DNA of 64,000 nucleotides from Burkholderia vietnamiensis LMG 10929. GTDB lineage: Bacteria > Pseudomonadota > Gammaproteobacteria > Burkholderiales > Burkholderiaceae. A program made the translations under genes and the position numbers. The notes under the pieces are model-generated. The model was not told the origin of the DNA. It did not search any database and worked only from the letters and a program-made list of their open reading frames with translations. Positions 37,158 to 47,222 of the stretch are shown piece by piece. The DNA lies in the NCBI RefSeq assembly GCF_000959445.1, contig NZ_CP009631.1, positions 1,364,001-1,428,000 on the forward strand, given 5' to 3'. Each line of letters begins with the position of its first letter. The first letter of the stretch is position 1.

Positions 37158-37186
37158 TTACATACATCCGTGAATGTATATACAAT
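37158..37186 (+). promoter_or_regulatory. candidate bpeA promoter overlapped by an AcrR-like operator
   Basis: A 24-bp imperfect palindrome, TACATACAT-N6-ATGTATATA (37159-37182; arms match 8 of 9), closely resembles the known E. coli acrAB operator bound by AcrR. It overlaps a possible promoter: TTACAT (37158-37163), 17-base spacer, TACAAT (37181-37186). Repressor binding would block RNA polymerase directly. Confidence 0.75.
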
Positions 37187-37428
37187 ACCACCCTACGATC
37201 GAATGACCCAAGGGGCAATCAGTTAATATCCCACTCTGCTGATTCCCGCCAAAGTACCAGGCCGCATTGCGGCATCGCGTCGGCCCGGAAGCCTCGTGCC
37301 GACGTACCGTATCCAGTAGTCCAGTAGTCCCGTAATTCAGGTGTTCGATCAGCGCCGCAAGGCGCATCCGTGTGACGCTCGGTCCGGGCGCCGCACTCAT
37401 TCCAATGGTTATACACAGAGGTCGCTCC
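37187..37428 (+). other. long bpeA leader
   Basis: About 240 bases separate the candidate promoter from the bpeA start. They contain no protein-like frame. An 8-bp tandem duplication CCAGTAGT occurs at 37313-37320 and 37321-37328. No intrinsic hairpin of note was found, but the length would allow post-transcriptional control. Confidence 0.4.
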
Positions 37429-38685
37429 ATGCGCGTCGAACGGGTTCCATACCGCTTACTCACTGTCGCGACGGCCGCCGTTTTCCTGGCCGCGTGCGGG
37501 AAAAAAGAATCGGCACCGCCGCCGCAAACGCCGGAAGTCGGCGTCGTCACCGTCCAACCGCAAGCCGTACCGATCTACACCGAACTGCCGGGCCGCACCA
37601 GTGCGTTCCTCGTCGCGCAGGTCCGCGCGCGGGTCGACGGCATCGTGCTGCGCCGTGAATTCGTCGAAGGCAGCGACGTGAAGGCCGGCCAGCGCCTCTA
37701 CAAGATCGATCCGGCGCCGTATCTCGCGCAACTGAACAGCGCGAAGGCGACGCTCGCGAAGGCGCAGGCGAACCTCGTCACGCAGAACGCGCTGGTCGCG
37801 CGCTACAAGGTGCTGGTGGCCGCCAACGCGGTCAGCAAGCAGGACTACGACAACGCGGTGGCCACGCAGGGCCAGGCCGCGGCCGACGTCGCAGCCGGCA
37901 AGGCAGCGGTCGAAACCGCGCAGATCAACCTCGGCTATACGGACGTCGTGTCGCCGATCAGCGGCCGCGTCGGCATCTCGCAGGTGACGCCGGGCGCTTA
38001 CGTGCAGGCGAGCCAGGCGACGCTGATGTCGACGGTGCAGCAGCTCGATCCGGTCTACGTCGACCTGACGCAATCGAGCCTCGAGGGGCTGAAGCTGCGC
38101 CAGGACGTGCAGAGCGGCCGCCTGAAGACGAGCGGCCCCGGCGCGGCGAAGGTGTCGCTGATCCTCGAGGACGGCAAGACCTACCCGGTGCCCGGCAAGC
38201 TGCAGTTCTCCGACGTGACGGTCGACCAGACGACTGGCTCGGTCACGATCCGCGCGGTGTTCCCGAACCCGAACCGCGTGCTGCTGCCGGGCATGTTCGT
38301 GCGCGCCCGCATCGAGGAAGGCGTGAACGAGAACGCGTTCCTGGTGCCGCAGATCGGCGTCACGCACGACCAGAAGGGCCAGGCGATCGCGATGGTGGTG
38401 AACGCGAGCAACAAGGTCGAGCCGCGTCCGCTGAAGACGACCGGCATGAACGGTCAGAACTGGATCGTCGAAGGCGGGCTGAACGCGGGCGACCGCGTGA
38501 TCGTCCAGGGCGGCGACAAGGCGCGTCCGGGCACGACGGTGAAGACGGTCGCCGCGCAGCTGCCGGCAGCCGATGCCGCATCGGGTGCAGCCGCATCCGC
38601 CGCGCCGGCCGCCGCCGGTTCCGGTGCCGCAGCCGCGTCGGGCGCCGCGCCGGCCAGCGCCGCCGCTGCGTCGAGCGCGCAATAA
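37429..38685 (+). CDS. bpeA: RND efflux periplasmic adaptor lipoprotein
   Basis: This 418-residue membrane-fusion protein has a lipobox (LAAC, Cys about residue 23), a barrel-sandwich half (VRARVDGIVLRREFVEGSDVKAGQ), a helical hairpin (about 100-175), then TDVVSPISGRVG and the beta-barrel domain GMFVRARIEEGV. It matches AcrA/MexA/BpeA. The C-terminal ~35 residues are an Ala/Ser/Pro tail. The ATG at 37429 is chosen for the signal peptide. It bridges BpeB and OprB and is translated with bpeB (15-base gap). Confidence 0.94.
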   Translation: MRVERVPYRLLTVATAAVFLAACGKKESAPPPQTPEVGVVTVQPQAVPIYTELPGRTSAFLVAQVRARVDGIVLRREFVEGSDVKAGQRLYKIDPAPYLAQLNSAKATLAKAQANLVTQNALVARYKVLVAANAVSKQDYDNAVATQGQAAADVAAGKAAVETAQINLGYTDVVSPISGRVGISQVTPGAYVQASQATLMSTVQQLDPVYVDLTQSSLEGLKLRQDVQSGRLKTSGPGAAKVSLILEDGKTYPVPGKLQFSDVTVDQTTGSVTIRAVFPNPNRVLLPGMFVRARIEEGVNENAFLVPQIGVTHDQKGQAIAMVVNASNKVEPRPLKTTGMNGQNWIVEGGLNAGDRVIVQGGDKARPGTTVKTVAAQLPAADAASGAAASAAPAAAGSGAAAASGAAPASAAAASSAQ

Positions 38686-38700
38686 CAGGGAGCCTGCTTC

Positions 38701-41700
38701 ATGGCAAAGTTTTTTATCGATCGCCCGATCTTCGCGTGGGTGATCGCCATCATCCTGATGCTGGCCGGGGTCGCGGCGATCTTCTCGCTGCCGATCGCGC
38801 AGTATCCGACGATCGCGCCGCCATCGATCCAGATCACCGCGAACTACCCGGGCGCTTCCGCGAAGACGGTGGAAGACACGGTGACGCAGGTGATCGAGCA
38901 GCAGATGAGCGGCCTCGACAACTTCCTGTACATGTCGTCGACGAGTGACGACTCGGGCAACGCGACGATCACGCTGACCTTCGCGCCGGGCACCAACGCC
39001 GACATCGCGCAGGTGCAGGTGCAGAACAAGCTGTCGCTCGCGACGCCGGTTCTGCCGCAGGTCGTGCAGCAGCTCGGTCTGTCGGTGACGAAGTCGAGCA
39101 GCAGCTTCCTGCTGGTGCTCGCGTTCAACTCCGAAGACGGCAGCATGAGCAAGTACGACCTCGCGAACTTCGTGGCGTCGCACGTGAAGGATCCGATCAG
39201 CCGGTTGAACGGCGTCGGCACCGTCACGCTGTTCGGCTCGCAGTACGCGATGCGGATCTGGCTCGATCCGAACCGCCTGACGAACTACGGCCTCACGCCG
39301 GTCGACGTGTCGAGCGCGATCACCGCGCAGAACGTGCAGATCGCGGGCGGCCAGATCGGCGGCACGCCGGCCAAGCCCGGCACCGTGCTGCAGGCGACGA
39401 TCACCGAATCGACGCTGCTGCAGACGCCCGAGCAGTTCGGCAACATCCTGCTGAAGGTCAACCAGGACGGCTCGCAGGTGCGCCTGAAGGACGTCGCGCA
39501 GATCGGCCTCGGCGGCGAGAACTACAACTTCGACACCAAGTACAACGGTCAGCCGACCGCCGCGCTCGGTATCCAGCTCGCGACCAACGCGAACGCGCTC
39601 GCGACCGCGAAGGCCGTGCGCGCGAAGATCGACGAGCTCGCACCGTTCTTCCCGCACGGCCTCGTCGTCAAGTATCCGTACGACACGACGCCGTTCGTGA
39701 AGCTGTCGATCGAGGAAGTGGTCAAGACGCTGCTCGAAGGCATCGTGCTCGTGTTCCTCGTGATGTATCTGTTCCTGCAGAACCTGCGCGCGACGATCAT
39801 CCCGACCATCGCCGTGCCGGTGGTGCTGCTCGGCACGTTCGCGATCATGTCGCTGGTGGGCTTCTCGATCAACACGCTGTCGATGTTCGGCCTCGTGCTC
39901 GCGATCGGCCTGCTGGTCGACGATGCGATCGTGGTGGTGGAGAACGTCGAGCGCGTGATGGCCGAAGAGGGCCTGTCGCCGAAGGAGGCGACCCGCAAGG
40001 CGATGGGCCAGATCACCGGCGCACTCGTCGGCGTGGCGCTGGTGCTGTCGGCGGTGTTCGTGCCGGTCGCGTTCTCCGGCGGTTCGGTCGGCGCCATCTA
40101 CCGGCAGTTCTCGCTGACGATCGTGTCCGCGATGGTGCTGTCCGTGCTCGTCGCGCTGATTCTGACGCCGGCGCTGTGCGCGACGATCCTCAAGCCGATC
40201 CCGCAGGGCCATCACGAAGAGAAGAAGGGCTTCTTCGGCTGGTTCAACCGCACGTTCAACAACAGCCGCGACAAGTATCACGTCGGCGTGCACCACGTGA
40301 TCAAGCGCTCGGGCCGCTGGCTCATCATCTATCTGGTCGTGATCGTCGCGGTCGGCCTGTTGTTCGTGCGCCTGCCGAAGTCGTTCCTGCCCGATGAGGA
40401 CCAGGGGCTGATGTTCGTGATCGTGCAGACGCCGTCGGGCTCGACGCAGGAAACCACCGCGCGCACGCTCGCGAACATTTCCGACTATCTGCTGAAGGAC
40501 GAGAAGGACATCGTCGAGTCCGCGTTCACGGTCAACGGCTTCAGCTTCGCCGGCCGCGGCCAGAACTCCGGTCTCGTGTTCGTGCGACTGAAGGATTACT
40601 CGCAGCGTCAGCACGCGAACCAGAAGGTCCAGGCGCTGATCGGCCGGATGTTCGGGCGCTACGGCAGCTACAAGGACGCGCTGGTGATCCCGTTCAACCC
40701 GCCGTCGATTCCGGAACTCGGTACGGCCGCCGGCTTCGACTTCGAGCTGACGGACAACGCCGGTCTCGGCCACGACGCGCTGATGGCCGCCCGCAACCAG
40801 CTGCTCGGGATGGCCGCGAAGGATCCGACGCTGCAGGGCGTGCGTCCGAACGGGCTGAACGATACGCCGCAGTACAAGGTCGACATCGACCGCGAGAAGG
40901 CCAACGCGCTCGGCGTGACGGCCGATGCGATCGACCAGACGTTCTCGATCGCGTGGGCGTCGAAGTACGTGAACAACTTCCTCGACACCGACGGCCGGAT
41001 CAAGAAGGTGTACGTACAGGCCGACGCGCCGTTCCGGATGACGCCGGAAGACATGAACATCTGGTACGTGCGCAACGGTTCGGGCGGGATGGTGCCGTTC
41101 AGCGCGTTCGCGACCGGTCACTGGACCTACGGTTCGCCGAAGCTCGAGCGCTACAACGGCGTGTCGGCGATGGAGATCCAGGGTCAGGCCGCGCCGGGCA
41201 AGTCGACCGGTCAGGCGATGACCGCGATGGAAGGGCTCGCGAAGAAGCTGCCGGTCGGTATCGGCTACTCGTGGACCGGCCTGTCGTTCCAGGAAATCCA
41301 GTCGGGCTCGCAGGCGCCGGTGCTGTACGCGATCTCGATCCTGGTCGTGTTCCTGTGTCTCGCGGCGCTGTATGAAAGCTGGTCGATCCCGTTCTCGGTG
41401 ATCATGGTGGTGCCGCTCGGCGTGATCGGCGCACTGCTGGCGGCGACGCTGCGCGGCCTCGAGAACGACGTGTTCTTCCAGGTCGGTCTGCTGACCACGG
41501 TCGGCTTGTCGGCGAAGAACGCGATCCTGATCGTCGAATTCGCGCGCGAACTGCAGATGACGGAGAAGATGGGGCCGATCGAGGCCGCGCTGGAAGCGGC
41601 GCGTCTGCGGCTGCGTCCGATCCTGATGACGTCGCTCGCGTTTATTCTCGGCGTGATGCCGCTCGCGATCAGCAACGGCGCGGGTTCGGCGAGCCAGCAC

Positions 41701-41901
41701 GCGATCGGTACGGGCGTGATTGGCGGGATGATCACCGCGACGTTCCTCGCGATCTTCATGATCCCGATGTTCTTCGTGAAGATCCGCGCGATCTTCAGCG
41801 GCGAGAAGGAAGACGCCGACGAGGCGCTGCGTCTGGCTCAGGAGCACTCGCACCACGAAGAGACGCCGGGCACCGGCGACGAAGGCAACAAGGGACAGTG
41901 A
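38701..41901 (+). CDS. bpeB: RND multidrug efflux transporter
   Basis: This 1066-residue HAE1 pump is of the AcrB/MexB/BpeB type, with 12 TM helices and two periplasmic porter/docking loops. It starts [20 protein letters not shown]. The proton-relay Asp pair is in [20 protein letters not shown]. The segments [33 protein letters not shown] (TM8-9) and [20 protein letters not shown] (TM10 Lys) are typical. It exports lipophilic antibiotics, dyes and possibly signal molecules by proton antiport. Its last base overlaps the outer-membrane channel start. Confidence 0.97.
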   Translation: MAKFFIDRPIFAWVIAIILMLAGVAAIFSLPIAQYPTIAPPSIQITANYPGASAKTVEDTVTQVIEQQMSGLDNFLYMSSTSDDSGNATITLTFAPGTNADIAQVQVQNKLSLATPVLPQVVQQLGLSVTKSSSSFLLVLAFNSEDGSMSKYDLANFVASHVKDPISRLNGVGTVTLFGSQYAMRIWLDPNRLTNYGLTPVDVSSAITAQNVQIAGGQIGGTPAKPGTVLQATITESTLLQTPEQFGNILLKVNQDGSQVRLKDVAQIGLGGENYNFDTKYNGQPTAALGIQLATNANALATAKAVRAKIDELAPFFPHGLVVKYPYDTTPFVKLSIEEVVKTLLEGIVLVFLVMYLFLQNLRATIIPTIAVPVVLLGTFAIMSLVGFSINTLSMFGLVLAIGLLVDDAIVVVENVERVMAEEGLSPKEATRKAMGQITGALVGVALVLSAVFVPVAFSGGSVGAIYRQFSLTIVSAMVLSVLVALILTPALCATILKPIPQGHHEEKKGFFGWFNRTFNNSRDKYHVGVHHVIKRSGRWLIIYLVVIVAVGLLFVRLPKSFLPDEDQGLMFVIVQTPSGSTQETTARTLANISDYLLKDEKDIVESAFTVNGFSFAGRGQNSGLVFVRLKDYSQRQHANQKVQALIGRMFGRYGSYKDALVIPFNPPSIPELGTAAGFDFELTDNAGLGHDALMAARNQLLGMAAKDPTLQGVRPNGLNDTPQYKVDIDREKANALGVTADAIDQTFSIAWASKYVNNFLDTDGRIKKVYVQADAPFRMTPEDMNIWYVRNGSGGMVPFSAFATGHWTYGSPKLERYNGVSAMEIQGQAAPGKSTGQAMTAMEGLAKKLPVGIGYSWTGLSFQEIQSGSQAPVLYAISILVVFLCLAALYESWSIPFSVIMVVPLGVIGALLAATLRGLENDVFFQVGLLTTVGLSAKNAILIVEFARELQMTEKMGPIEAALEAARLRLRPILMTSLAFILGVMPLAISNGAGSASQHAIGTGVIGGMITATFLAIFMIPMFFVKIRAIFSGEKEDADEALRLAQEHSHHEETPGTGDEGNKGQ

Positions 41902-43424
41902 TGATGCAAAAACACGCTTTGACTGCAATCGCGGTCGCGCTGCTTGCCACGGGCTGCACGATGGCGCCGCATTACACGCGGCCCGACGCGCCCGTCGCGC
42001 AGGCGTATCCGGCCGGCGGCGTCTACGCGACGCAGCCCGCTGCGGCCGGCACGCGCAGCGCCAACGGCCAGGCGGCGAGCGCCATCGGCTGGCGCGAATT
42101 CTTCGCCGATCCGCGCCTGCAGCGGCTGATCGAGATCGCGCTGAACAACAACCGCGACCTGCGCGTCGCGGTGCTGAACATCGAGGCGTCGCGCGCGCAG
42201 TACCAGATCACGCGCGCGGGGCTGTTCCCGACCCTCGACGGCACCGGCTCCGGCAACATCCAGCGCTATCCCGCGGGCGTGTCGACGACGCGCCAGCCGC
42301 TCATCACGCGCACCTACAGCGTCGGGCTTTCCGCGTCCTGGGAGCTCGACCTGTTCGGCCGCGTGCAGAGCCTGAAGGACCAGGCGCTCGCGCAGTACCT
42401 GTCGACCTCGTATGCACGGCAGGCCACCGAGATCTCGCTCGTGTCGCAGGTCGCGGACCAGTATCTGACGCTGCTGTCGACCGAAGACCTGCTGAAGGTC
42501 ACGGAGAACACGCTGAAGACCGCGCAGGCGTCGTACGACCTGACCAAGCTGCAGTTCGACAACGGTACGGGCTCCGAGCTCGATCTGCGTCAGGCGCAGA
42601 CGGTCGTCGAGCAGGCGCTCGCGAACCAGCAGGCGCAGGCGCGTGCGCGGGCGCAGGCGGTGAATGCGCTGGTGCTGCTGATCGGCGAGCCGCTGCCGGA
42701 CGATCTGCCGGCCGGCATGTCGCTCGACGCGCAGAACCTGCTCACGGATGTGCCGGCGGGCCTGCCGTCGGACCTGCTCACGCGTCGTCCCGACGTGATG
42801 CAGGCCGAGCAGACGCTGCTGGCCGCGAACGCGAACATCGGCGCGGCGCGCGCGGCGTTCTTCCCGCGCATCTCGCTGACGGCCGCGTTCGGCACCGCGA
42901 GCCCGACGCTCGGCGGGCTGTTCAAGGCCGGCACGGCGGCGTGGTCGTTCGCGCCGCAACTGACGATGCCGATCTTCGAAGGCGGGCAGAACATCGCGAA
43001 CCTGAACCTCGCGAACGTGCAGAAGCGCATCGAGATCGCGAACTACGAGAAGGCGATCCAGTCGGCGTTCCGCGAGGTGTCGGACGGTCTTGCCGCGCGC
43101 GGCACGTACGATCTGCAGATCGCCGCGCTCGAGCGCAACGAGCATGCGCAGCAGCGTCGCTTCGATCTGTCGGACCTGCGTTACAAGAACGGTGTCGACA
43201 GCTATCTGTCGGTGCTGACCGCGCAGACGGATCTGTATTCCGCGCAGCAGTCGCTGATCAGCGCGCGCCTCGCGCGCTGGACCAACCTCGTCGATCTGTA
43301 TCGTGCGCTGGGCGGCGGCTGGATTCAGCACGCCGGCGAGACGCCGCGCGCGCCGGACGTGACGGAAGGCTACGACAAGGCGGCCGCGCCGGCGCCGGCA
43401 TCCGCCGCGGCGACGAACGGGTAG
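41901..43424 (+). CDS. oprB: RND efflux outer-membrane channel lipoprotein
   Basis: This 507-residue TolC-like channel is of the NodT/OprM family. The signal peptide and lipobox (LLATGC) are followed by MAPHYTRPDAPV. Two related halves each carry the helix-rich NNNRDLRVAVLNIEASRAQYQ-type repeat and strand segments (SWELDLFGRVQSLKDQAL). The TGATG overlap with bpeB supports the start at 41901; a GTG three bases earlier is possible. It forms the outer-membrane exit duct of the tripartite pump. A terminator follows at 43479-43511. Confidence 0.94.
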   Translation: MMQKHALTAIAVALLATGCTMAPHYTRPDAPVAQAYPAGGVYATQPAAAGTRSANGQAASAIGWREFFADPRLQRLIEIALNNNRDLRVAVLNIEASRAQYQITRAGLFPTLDGTGSGNIQRYPAGVSTTRQPLITRTYSVGLSASWELDLFGRVQSLKDQALAQYLSTSYARQATEISLVSQVADQYLTLLSTEDLLKVTENTLKTAQASYDLTKLQFDNGTGSELDLRQAQTVVEQALANQQAQARARAQAVNALVLLIGEPLPDDLPAGMSLDAQNLLTDVPAGLPSDLLTRRPDVMQAEQTLLAANANIGAARAAFFPRISLTAAFGTASPTLGGLFKAGTAAWSFAPQLTMPIFEGGQNIANLNLANVQKRIEIANYEKAIQSAFREVSDGLAARGTYDLQIAALERNEHAQQRRFDLSDLRYKNGVDSYLSVLTAQTDLYSAQQSLISARLARWTNLVDLYRALGGGWIQHAGETPRAPDVTEGYDKAAAPAPASAAATNG

Positions 43425-43430
43425 GCGCGC

Positions 43431-43511
43431 CGGCGTACGGGGGCAACGCTCCCGTACGCCGTTATACGCGTATGCGACAACGCCACGGACGGAGGTCCGT
43501 GGCGTTTCTTT
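43431..43511 (+). terminator. double hairpin terminator after oprB
   Basis: The first hairpin is an 11-bp stem (43431-43441 with 43451-43461) without a T run. The second is a 12-bp stem (43479-43490 with 43495-43506) with a 4-base loop and a T-rich tail to 43513; this is the likely terminator of the efflux operon. Confidence 0.85.
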
Positions 43512-43601
43512 TTGCGCGACCGCTCGGCGTGGCGATGTCGCGCGCAAGCCGGCGATCGCGCGTATCGCGGCCGCCGTCGCGTGCATGTGCTCGTAGGTCC
43601 C

Positions 43602-43637
43602 AAAAGCAGAACGCCACGGCAAGCCGTGGCGTTCTGC
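43602..43637 (-). terminator. terminator of the xanthine/urate permease gene
   Basis: A perfect 15-bp stem (43606-43620 with 43623-43637) precedes four T on the minus strand (complement of 43602-43605). It lies 30 bases after the permease stop. Confidence 0.8.
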
Positions 43638-43666
43638 GCTTCCGGTACGCTGCCGGCCGGAGCCGG

Positions 43667-45043
43667 TCAGTGATGCACGTCGGCCGGGCGTCCGTCGAAG
43701 TCGTGGCCGGCGCGGCGAATCTCGCAGCGCGCGTCCTTCTCGCCTTTGACGCCGTTGAACACGATGTTCAGCAGTACGGCGGAAGCCGATGCGAGCAGGA
43801 TGCCGCTGTGCAGGATCGGTGCGAGCGCGGGCGGCAGCTTCGAGAAGAAGTGCGGCGACACGACCGGCACGAGGCCCATGCCGACGCTCACCGCGACGAT
43901 GAACAGGTTGTGCGTGTTGTTCACGAAGTCGACCTTCGACAGCACCTTGATACCGTTCGCGGCCACCATCCCGAACATCACGATGCCCGCGCCGCCGAGC
44001 ACGAACGGCGGCACCGACGCGACGACCTGCGCCATCTTCGGGAACAGCCCGAGCAGCACCAGGATCACGCCGCCCGTCGCGCATACGTAGCGGCTCTTCA
44101 CGCCGGTCACGCCGATCAGGCCGACGTTCTGCGAGAACGACGTATGCGGAAACGAGTTGAAGATGCCGCCGATCAGCGTGCCGAGGCCGTCGACGCGCAG
44201 CCCGCGCACGAGGCGCTCCTGGTCGACCGGCCGATCGACCATGTCGCCGACCGCGAGGAACATGCCGGTCGATTCGATGAACGTGACGAACATCACCGTG
44301 ACCATCGTCGCGATCGACAGCGGGTCGAAGTGCGGGATCCCGAAATGAAACGGCATCACGAAGCCGACCCACGGCGCGTGCGCGACGCCATCGGTATTGA
44401 CGCGGCCGATCGCGAACGCGATCGCGAAGCCGGCGACGATGCCGAGCAGCACCGAGATGTTCGCGATGAAGCCGCGACCGTACTTGTTGATCAGCAGGAT
44501 CAGCGTGAGCACCAGCAGCGACAGGCCGAGATACACGGGGCTGCCGTAGTCGGGGTTGCCGACGCCGCCGGCCGCCCAGTTGATCCCGACCTCCATCAGC
44601 GACAGCCCGATCACCGCGATCACGGTGCCGACCACGACCGGCGGGAAGAACCGCAGCAGCTTGCCGATCGTCGGCGCGAGCACGATGCCGATGATGCCGG
44701 CCGCGATCGTCGAGCCGAAGATGTCGAGCATGCCGAGGCCGGGGTTGGTGCCGATCGCGATCATCGGGCCGACCGCCGCGAACGTGCAGCCCATGATGAC
44801 GGGCAGGCGGATGCCGAAGATCCACAGGCCGAGCGTCTGGATCAGCGTCGCGATGCCGCACGAAAACAGATCGGCGCTGATCAGGAACGCGATCTGGTCT
44901 TTCGGCAGCTTCAGCGCGCCGCCGACGATAAGCGGCACGGCGACGGCGCCGGCGTACATGACGAGGACGTGCTGCAGACCGAGCGTTACCAGCTTGCCGG
45001 TCGGCAGCACCTCATCGCACGGATGGACCGTGTTCGATTGCAT
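43667..45043 (-). CDS. NCS2-family xanthine/uric acid permease
   Basis: This 458-residue membrane protein has 12-14 helices. The purine-type start LGLQHVLVMYAGAVAVPLIVGGAL matches the QH motif of XanQ/UacT, not the uracil-type start. ESTGMFLAVGDMVDR and the signature SQNVGLIGVTGVKSRYVCATGG are in place. It imports xanthine, urate or related purines by proton symport. The ATG at 45043 is chosen; an upstream extension (to 45115) is not hydrophobic. It is divergent from the FGGY kinase gene and has a 140-base leader with a conserved-looking hairpin. Confidence 0.92.
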   Translation of the reverse strand: MQSNTVHPCDEVLPTGKLVTLGLQHVLVMYAGAVAVPLIVGGALKLPKDQIAFLISADLFSCGIATLIQTLGLWIFGIRLPVIMGCTFAAVGPMIAIGTNPGLGMLDIFGSTIAAGIIGIVLAPTIGKLLRFFPPVVVGTVIAVIGLSLMEVGINWAAGGVGNPDYGSPVYLGLSLLVLTLILLINKYGRGFIANISVLLGIVAGFAIAFAIGRVNTDGVAHAPWVGFVMPFHFGIPHFDPLSIATMVTVMFVTFIESTGMFLAVGDMVDRPVDQERLVRGLRVDGLGTLIGGIFNSFPHTSFSQNVGLIGVTGVKSRYVCATGGVILVLLGLFPKMAQVVASVPPFVLGGAGIVMFGMVAANGIKVLSKVDFVNNTHNLFIVAVSVGMGLVPVVSPHFFSKLPPALAPILHSGILLASASAVLLNIVFNGVKGEKDARCEIRRAGHDFDGRPADVHH

Positions 45044-45504
45044 CTGTCTCACTCCATGATCTTGTTTTCGGGGTGGTACGAAGTTATGCGGAATGCACCA
45101 TCGCAACAAGAGCACTGGGTTCTATTCCGTTCTTTGCTGGTTCGATATGCCGTCAGGGCAGGCGATTGGGTGTCGATCATCGGGAAACTCACGCGGGAGC
45201 AAGGTTTCCCACTTTTATAGCCGTTCAAAATAGCGCGGACCCCCATGTCAAATATGGCCGGCCTTATGGTCTGTATCGCCGCGCCGGCATAGTGGCAAAA
45301 ACGACCTGGCGGAAATCGCGCCGGGTTAACCCGCGCGCCGAGGTTTTTGCCGGCGCGGCAGGGGACGCGCAGCATGCGCGCGCGGCGGCGTCGCGTTGCG
45401 GCCGTGTCGCGTTGCCGTGGCGTCGAAAAAACCGCGGCGAAGCGGGGCGCGCGGCGCGATCCCGCTATCATCGACATCCGTTCATTCGAATACTGCGTCC
45501 CGTC
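45044..45504. other. divergent intergenic region between permease and FGGY kinase
   Basis: 461 bases without a gene. The part next to the permease holds its leader and hairpin. The part near the kinase is G+C rich with poly-A (45427-45432) and no convincing promoter hexamers. A GTTAAC palindrome lies at about 45325-45330. Confidence 0.5.
45171..45251 (-). promoter_or_regulatory. permease leader: TTGACA element and structured 5' UTR
   Basis: On the minus strand TTGACA (complement of 45246-45251) is a good -35; no equally good -10 lies 16-18 bases on. Downstream is a hairpin GGGAAAC...GTTTCCC (45210-45204 with 45188-45182, 15-base loop) preceded by a TATAAAAGT stretch. The placement upstream of a purine permease is where purine/xanthine-sensing RNAs occur. 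The identity is unproved. Confidence 0.4.
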
Positions 45505-46941
45505 ATGCGCCTGCTCGGAATCGACCTCGGCACCGGCTCCGTCAAACTCGTCACGCTCGATGCCGACGGCGTCGAGCGCGCGGTCGCGAGCGAACCTTAT
45601 GCGTTGTCGTCGCCGCGGCCCGGCTGGGCCGAAATCGCGCCCGACACGTGGTGGCAGGCGCTCGTGCGCGCCGCTGCGCGGCTGCCGTCGGCGGAACGCG
45701 AGCAGGTCGCCGCGATCGGCTTCTCCGGACAGATGCACGGCGTCGTGCTGCTCGACGCCGTCGGCCGGCCGGTGCGGCCCGCGTTGTTGTGGCCCGACAC
45801 GCGCGCGGTGCGCGAAGCCGCTGCGTCTGCGTGGCCCGACGCGCCGAACCCCGTCGCGCCGGGGATGGCCGGCCCGCTGCTGAGATGGCTCGCCGTGCAC
45901 GAGCCGCAGTCGCTGCGCGCCGCGCGCCACGCCGTGCAGCCGAAGGACTGGCTGCGCACCGCGCTCGGCGGCGAGCTCGCCGCCGATCCGAGCGACGCCT
46001 GCGCGACCGCGCTCGCGACGCCGGACGGCGCATGGGAGACGGCGCGCATCGACGCGCTCGGTTTGCCGCTCGACGCATTTGCGCCGCCGCGGCCGTCTGG
46101 CGCGCGCTGCGGCGTGCTCGACGCGAAGGCCGCGGCCGCGCTCGGCTTGCCGACCGGCGTGCCGCTGGCGACGGGCGCGGCCGACACCGCGTGCGCGGCG
46201 CTCGGCAGCGGGCTCGTCGCGGCCGGCGACGCGTTGCTGACCACCGGCAGCGGCGGCCAGATCGTCGTGCTCGCACACGCGTTGCCGCCCGCGCGGCGCG
46301 GGCTGCATCGCTATCGCACGGCGGCCGGCGGCGGCTACTACACGATGGCCGCGATGCAGAACGTCGGCCTCGCGCTCGAGGCCGTGCGCGGCTGGCTCGG
46401 CTATGCGCACTGGGCCGATGCCTATGACGACGCGTTCGCGCAGCCGGCGTCGGAGCGGCTTGGCTTCCTGCCGTACCTGAGCGGCGAGCGCTCGCCGTGG
46501 ATGAACCCCGACGCACGCGGCGGCTGGCTCGGTCTCGGGCTCGGCGACACGCGCGGCGTCATGATGCGCGCGGCGTTCGAAGGCGTCGCGTTCGCGCTGC
46601 GCGCGGGGCTCGATGCGATTCGCGACGCGAATCCGGCCGATCCGGTCGCGACGTTGCGGCTCGCGGGCGGCGGCTCCGTCGACCCGCGCTGGCGCCAGTT
46701 GCTCGCCGATGCGCTCGGTGCGTCGCTGGAGGCGGTCGATTGTCCGAACGCGGCGACGCGCGGCGCGGCGCTGCTCGCGGGCGTCGCGCTCGGACATTGG
46801 CGCGAGGACGCGCTGCGCGCACTCGCGCCGGCAGCGTCGCCGGTCGCGGCGCCGCGCGACGATCGCGCGCTGGCCGGGCGATATGCGCGCTTCATCGATC
46901 TGTATGCGCGAACCGACACGTGGTTCACGAGCGGCGTTTAA
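45505..46941 (+). CDS. FGGY-family carbohydrate kinase (xylulokinase-like)
   Basis: This 478-residue two-domain sugar kinase has an N-terminal Gly/phosphate motif GIDLGTGSVKLVTLDADG, the substrate loop GFSGQMHGVVLLD, the C-terminal domain TTGSGGQIVVLA, FLPYLSGERSPW (typical of xylulokinase-type) and LAGGGSVDPRWRQLLADAL. It is distant from the polyol operon's own XylB (about 61.2 kb), with no dehydrogenase next to it, so the substrate is uncertain. The next gene on the same strand, fghA, is 281 bases away and functionally unrelated. Confidence 0.85.
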   Translation: MRLLGIDLGTGSVKLVTLDADGVERAVASEPYALSSPRPGWAEIAPDTWWQALVRAAARLPSAEREQVAAIGFSGQMHGVVLLDAVGRPVRPALLWPDTRAVREAAASAWPDAPNPVAPGMAGPLLRWLAVHEPQSLRAARHAVQPKDWLRTALGGELAADPSDACATALATPDGAWETARIDALGLPLDAFAPPRPSGARCGVLDAKAAAALGLPTGVPLATGAADTACAALGSGLVAAGDALLTTGSGGQIVVLAHALPPARRGLHRYRTAAGGGYYTMAAMQNVGLALEAVRGWLGYAHWADAYDDAFAQPASERLGFLPYLSGERSPWMNPDARGGWLGLGLGDTRGVMMRAAFEGVAFALRAGLDAIRDANPADPVATLRLAGGGSVDPRWRQLLADALGASLEAVDCPNAATRGAALLAGVALGHWREDALRALAPAASPVAAPRDDRALAGRYARFIDLYARTDTWFTSGV

Positions 46942-47222
46942 ACTCGCGCACATGCCGGCGCGAGCCGGCGCATGCTGGCGATGACGTGTCGTGGCAAGCG
47001 GGCGGCCGATTCACGCGTGCGACAGTCGGCGCAATCGAGGATCATGGCGGCCACGATGGGGTTGCGGGGACGGTTGCCGGGGCGGTCTCGTTGCGGTTGG
47101 AGTTGCAGTCGACGCCGCCCCGCGCGCACGCCACCACGCACGAAGCTCGCCGACGGCTTCAACCGATGAACGCGGGCGATTCGATTGGCCCGGTCACGCA
47201 GTATTGAACGGAAGGGAATCCC

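Noticed and set aside
37456..41928. 1490-codon open frame on the minus strand opposite bpeA and bpeB
   Set aside because: It is Arg/His/Asp-rich, lacks any domain, and lies antisense to clearly conserved RND genes. Long antisense frames are expected at this G+C content.
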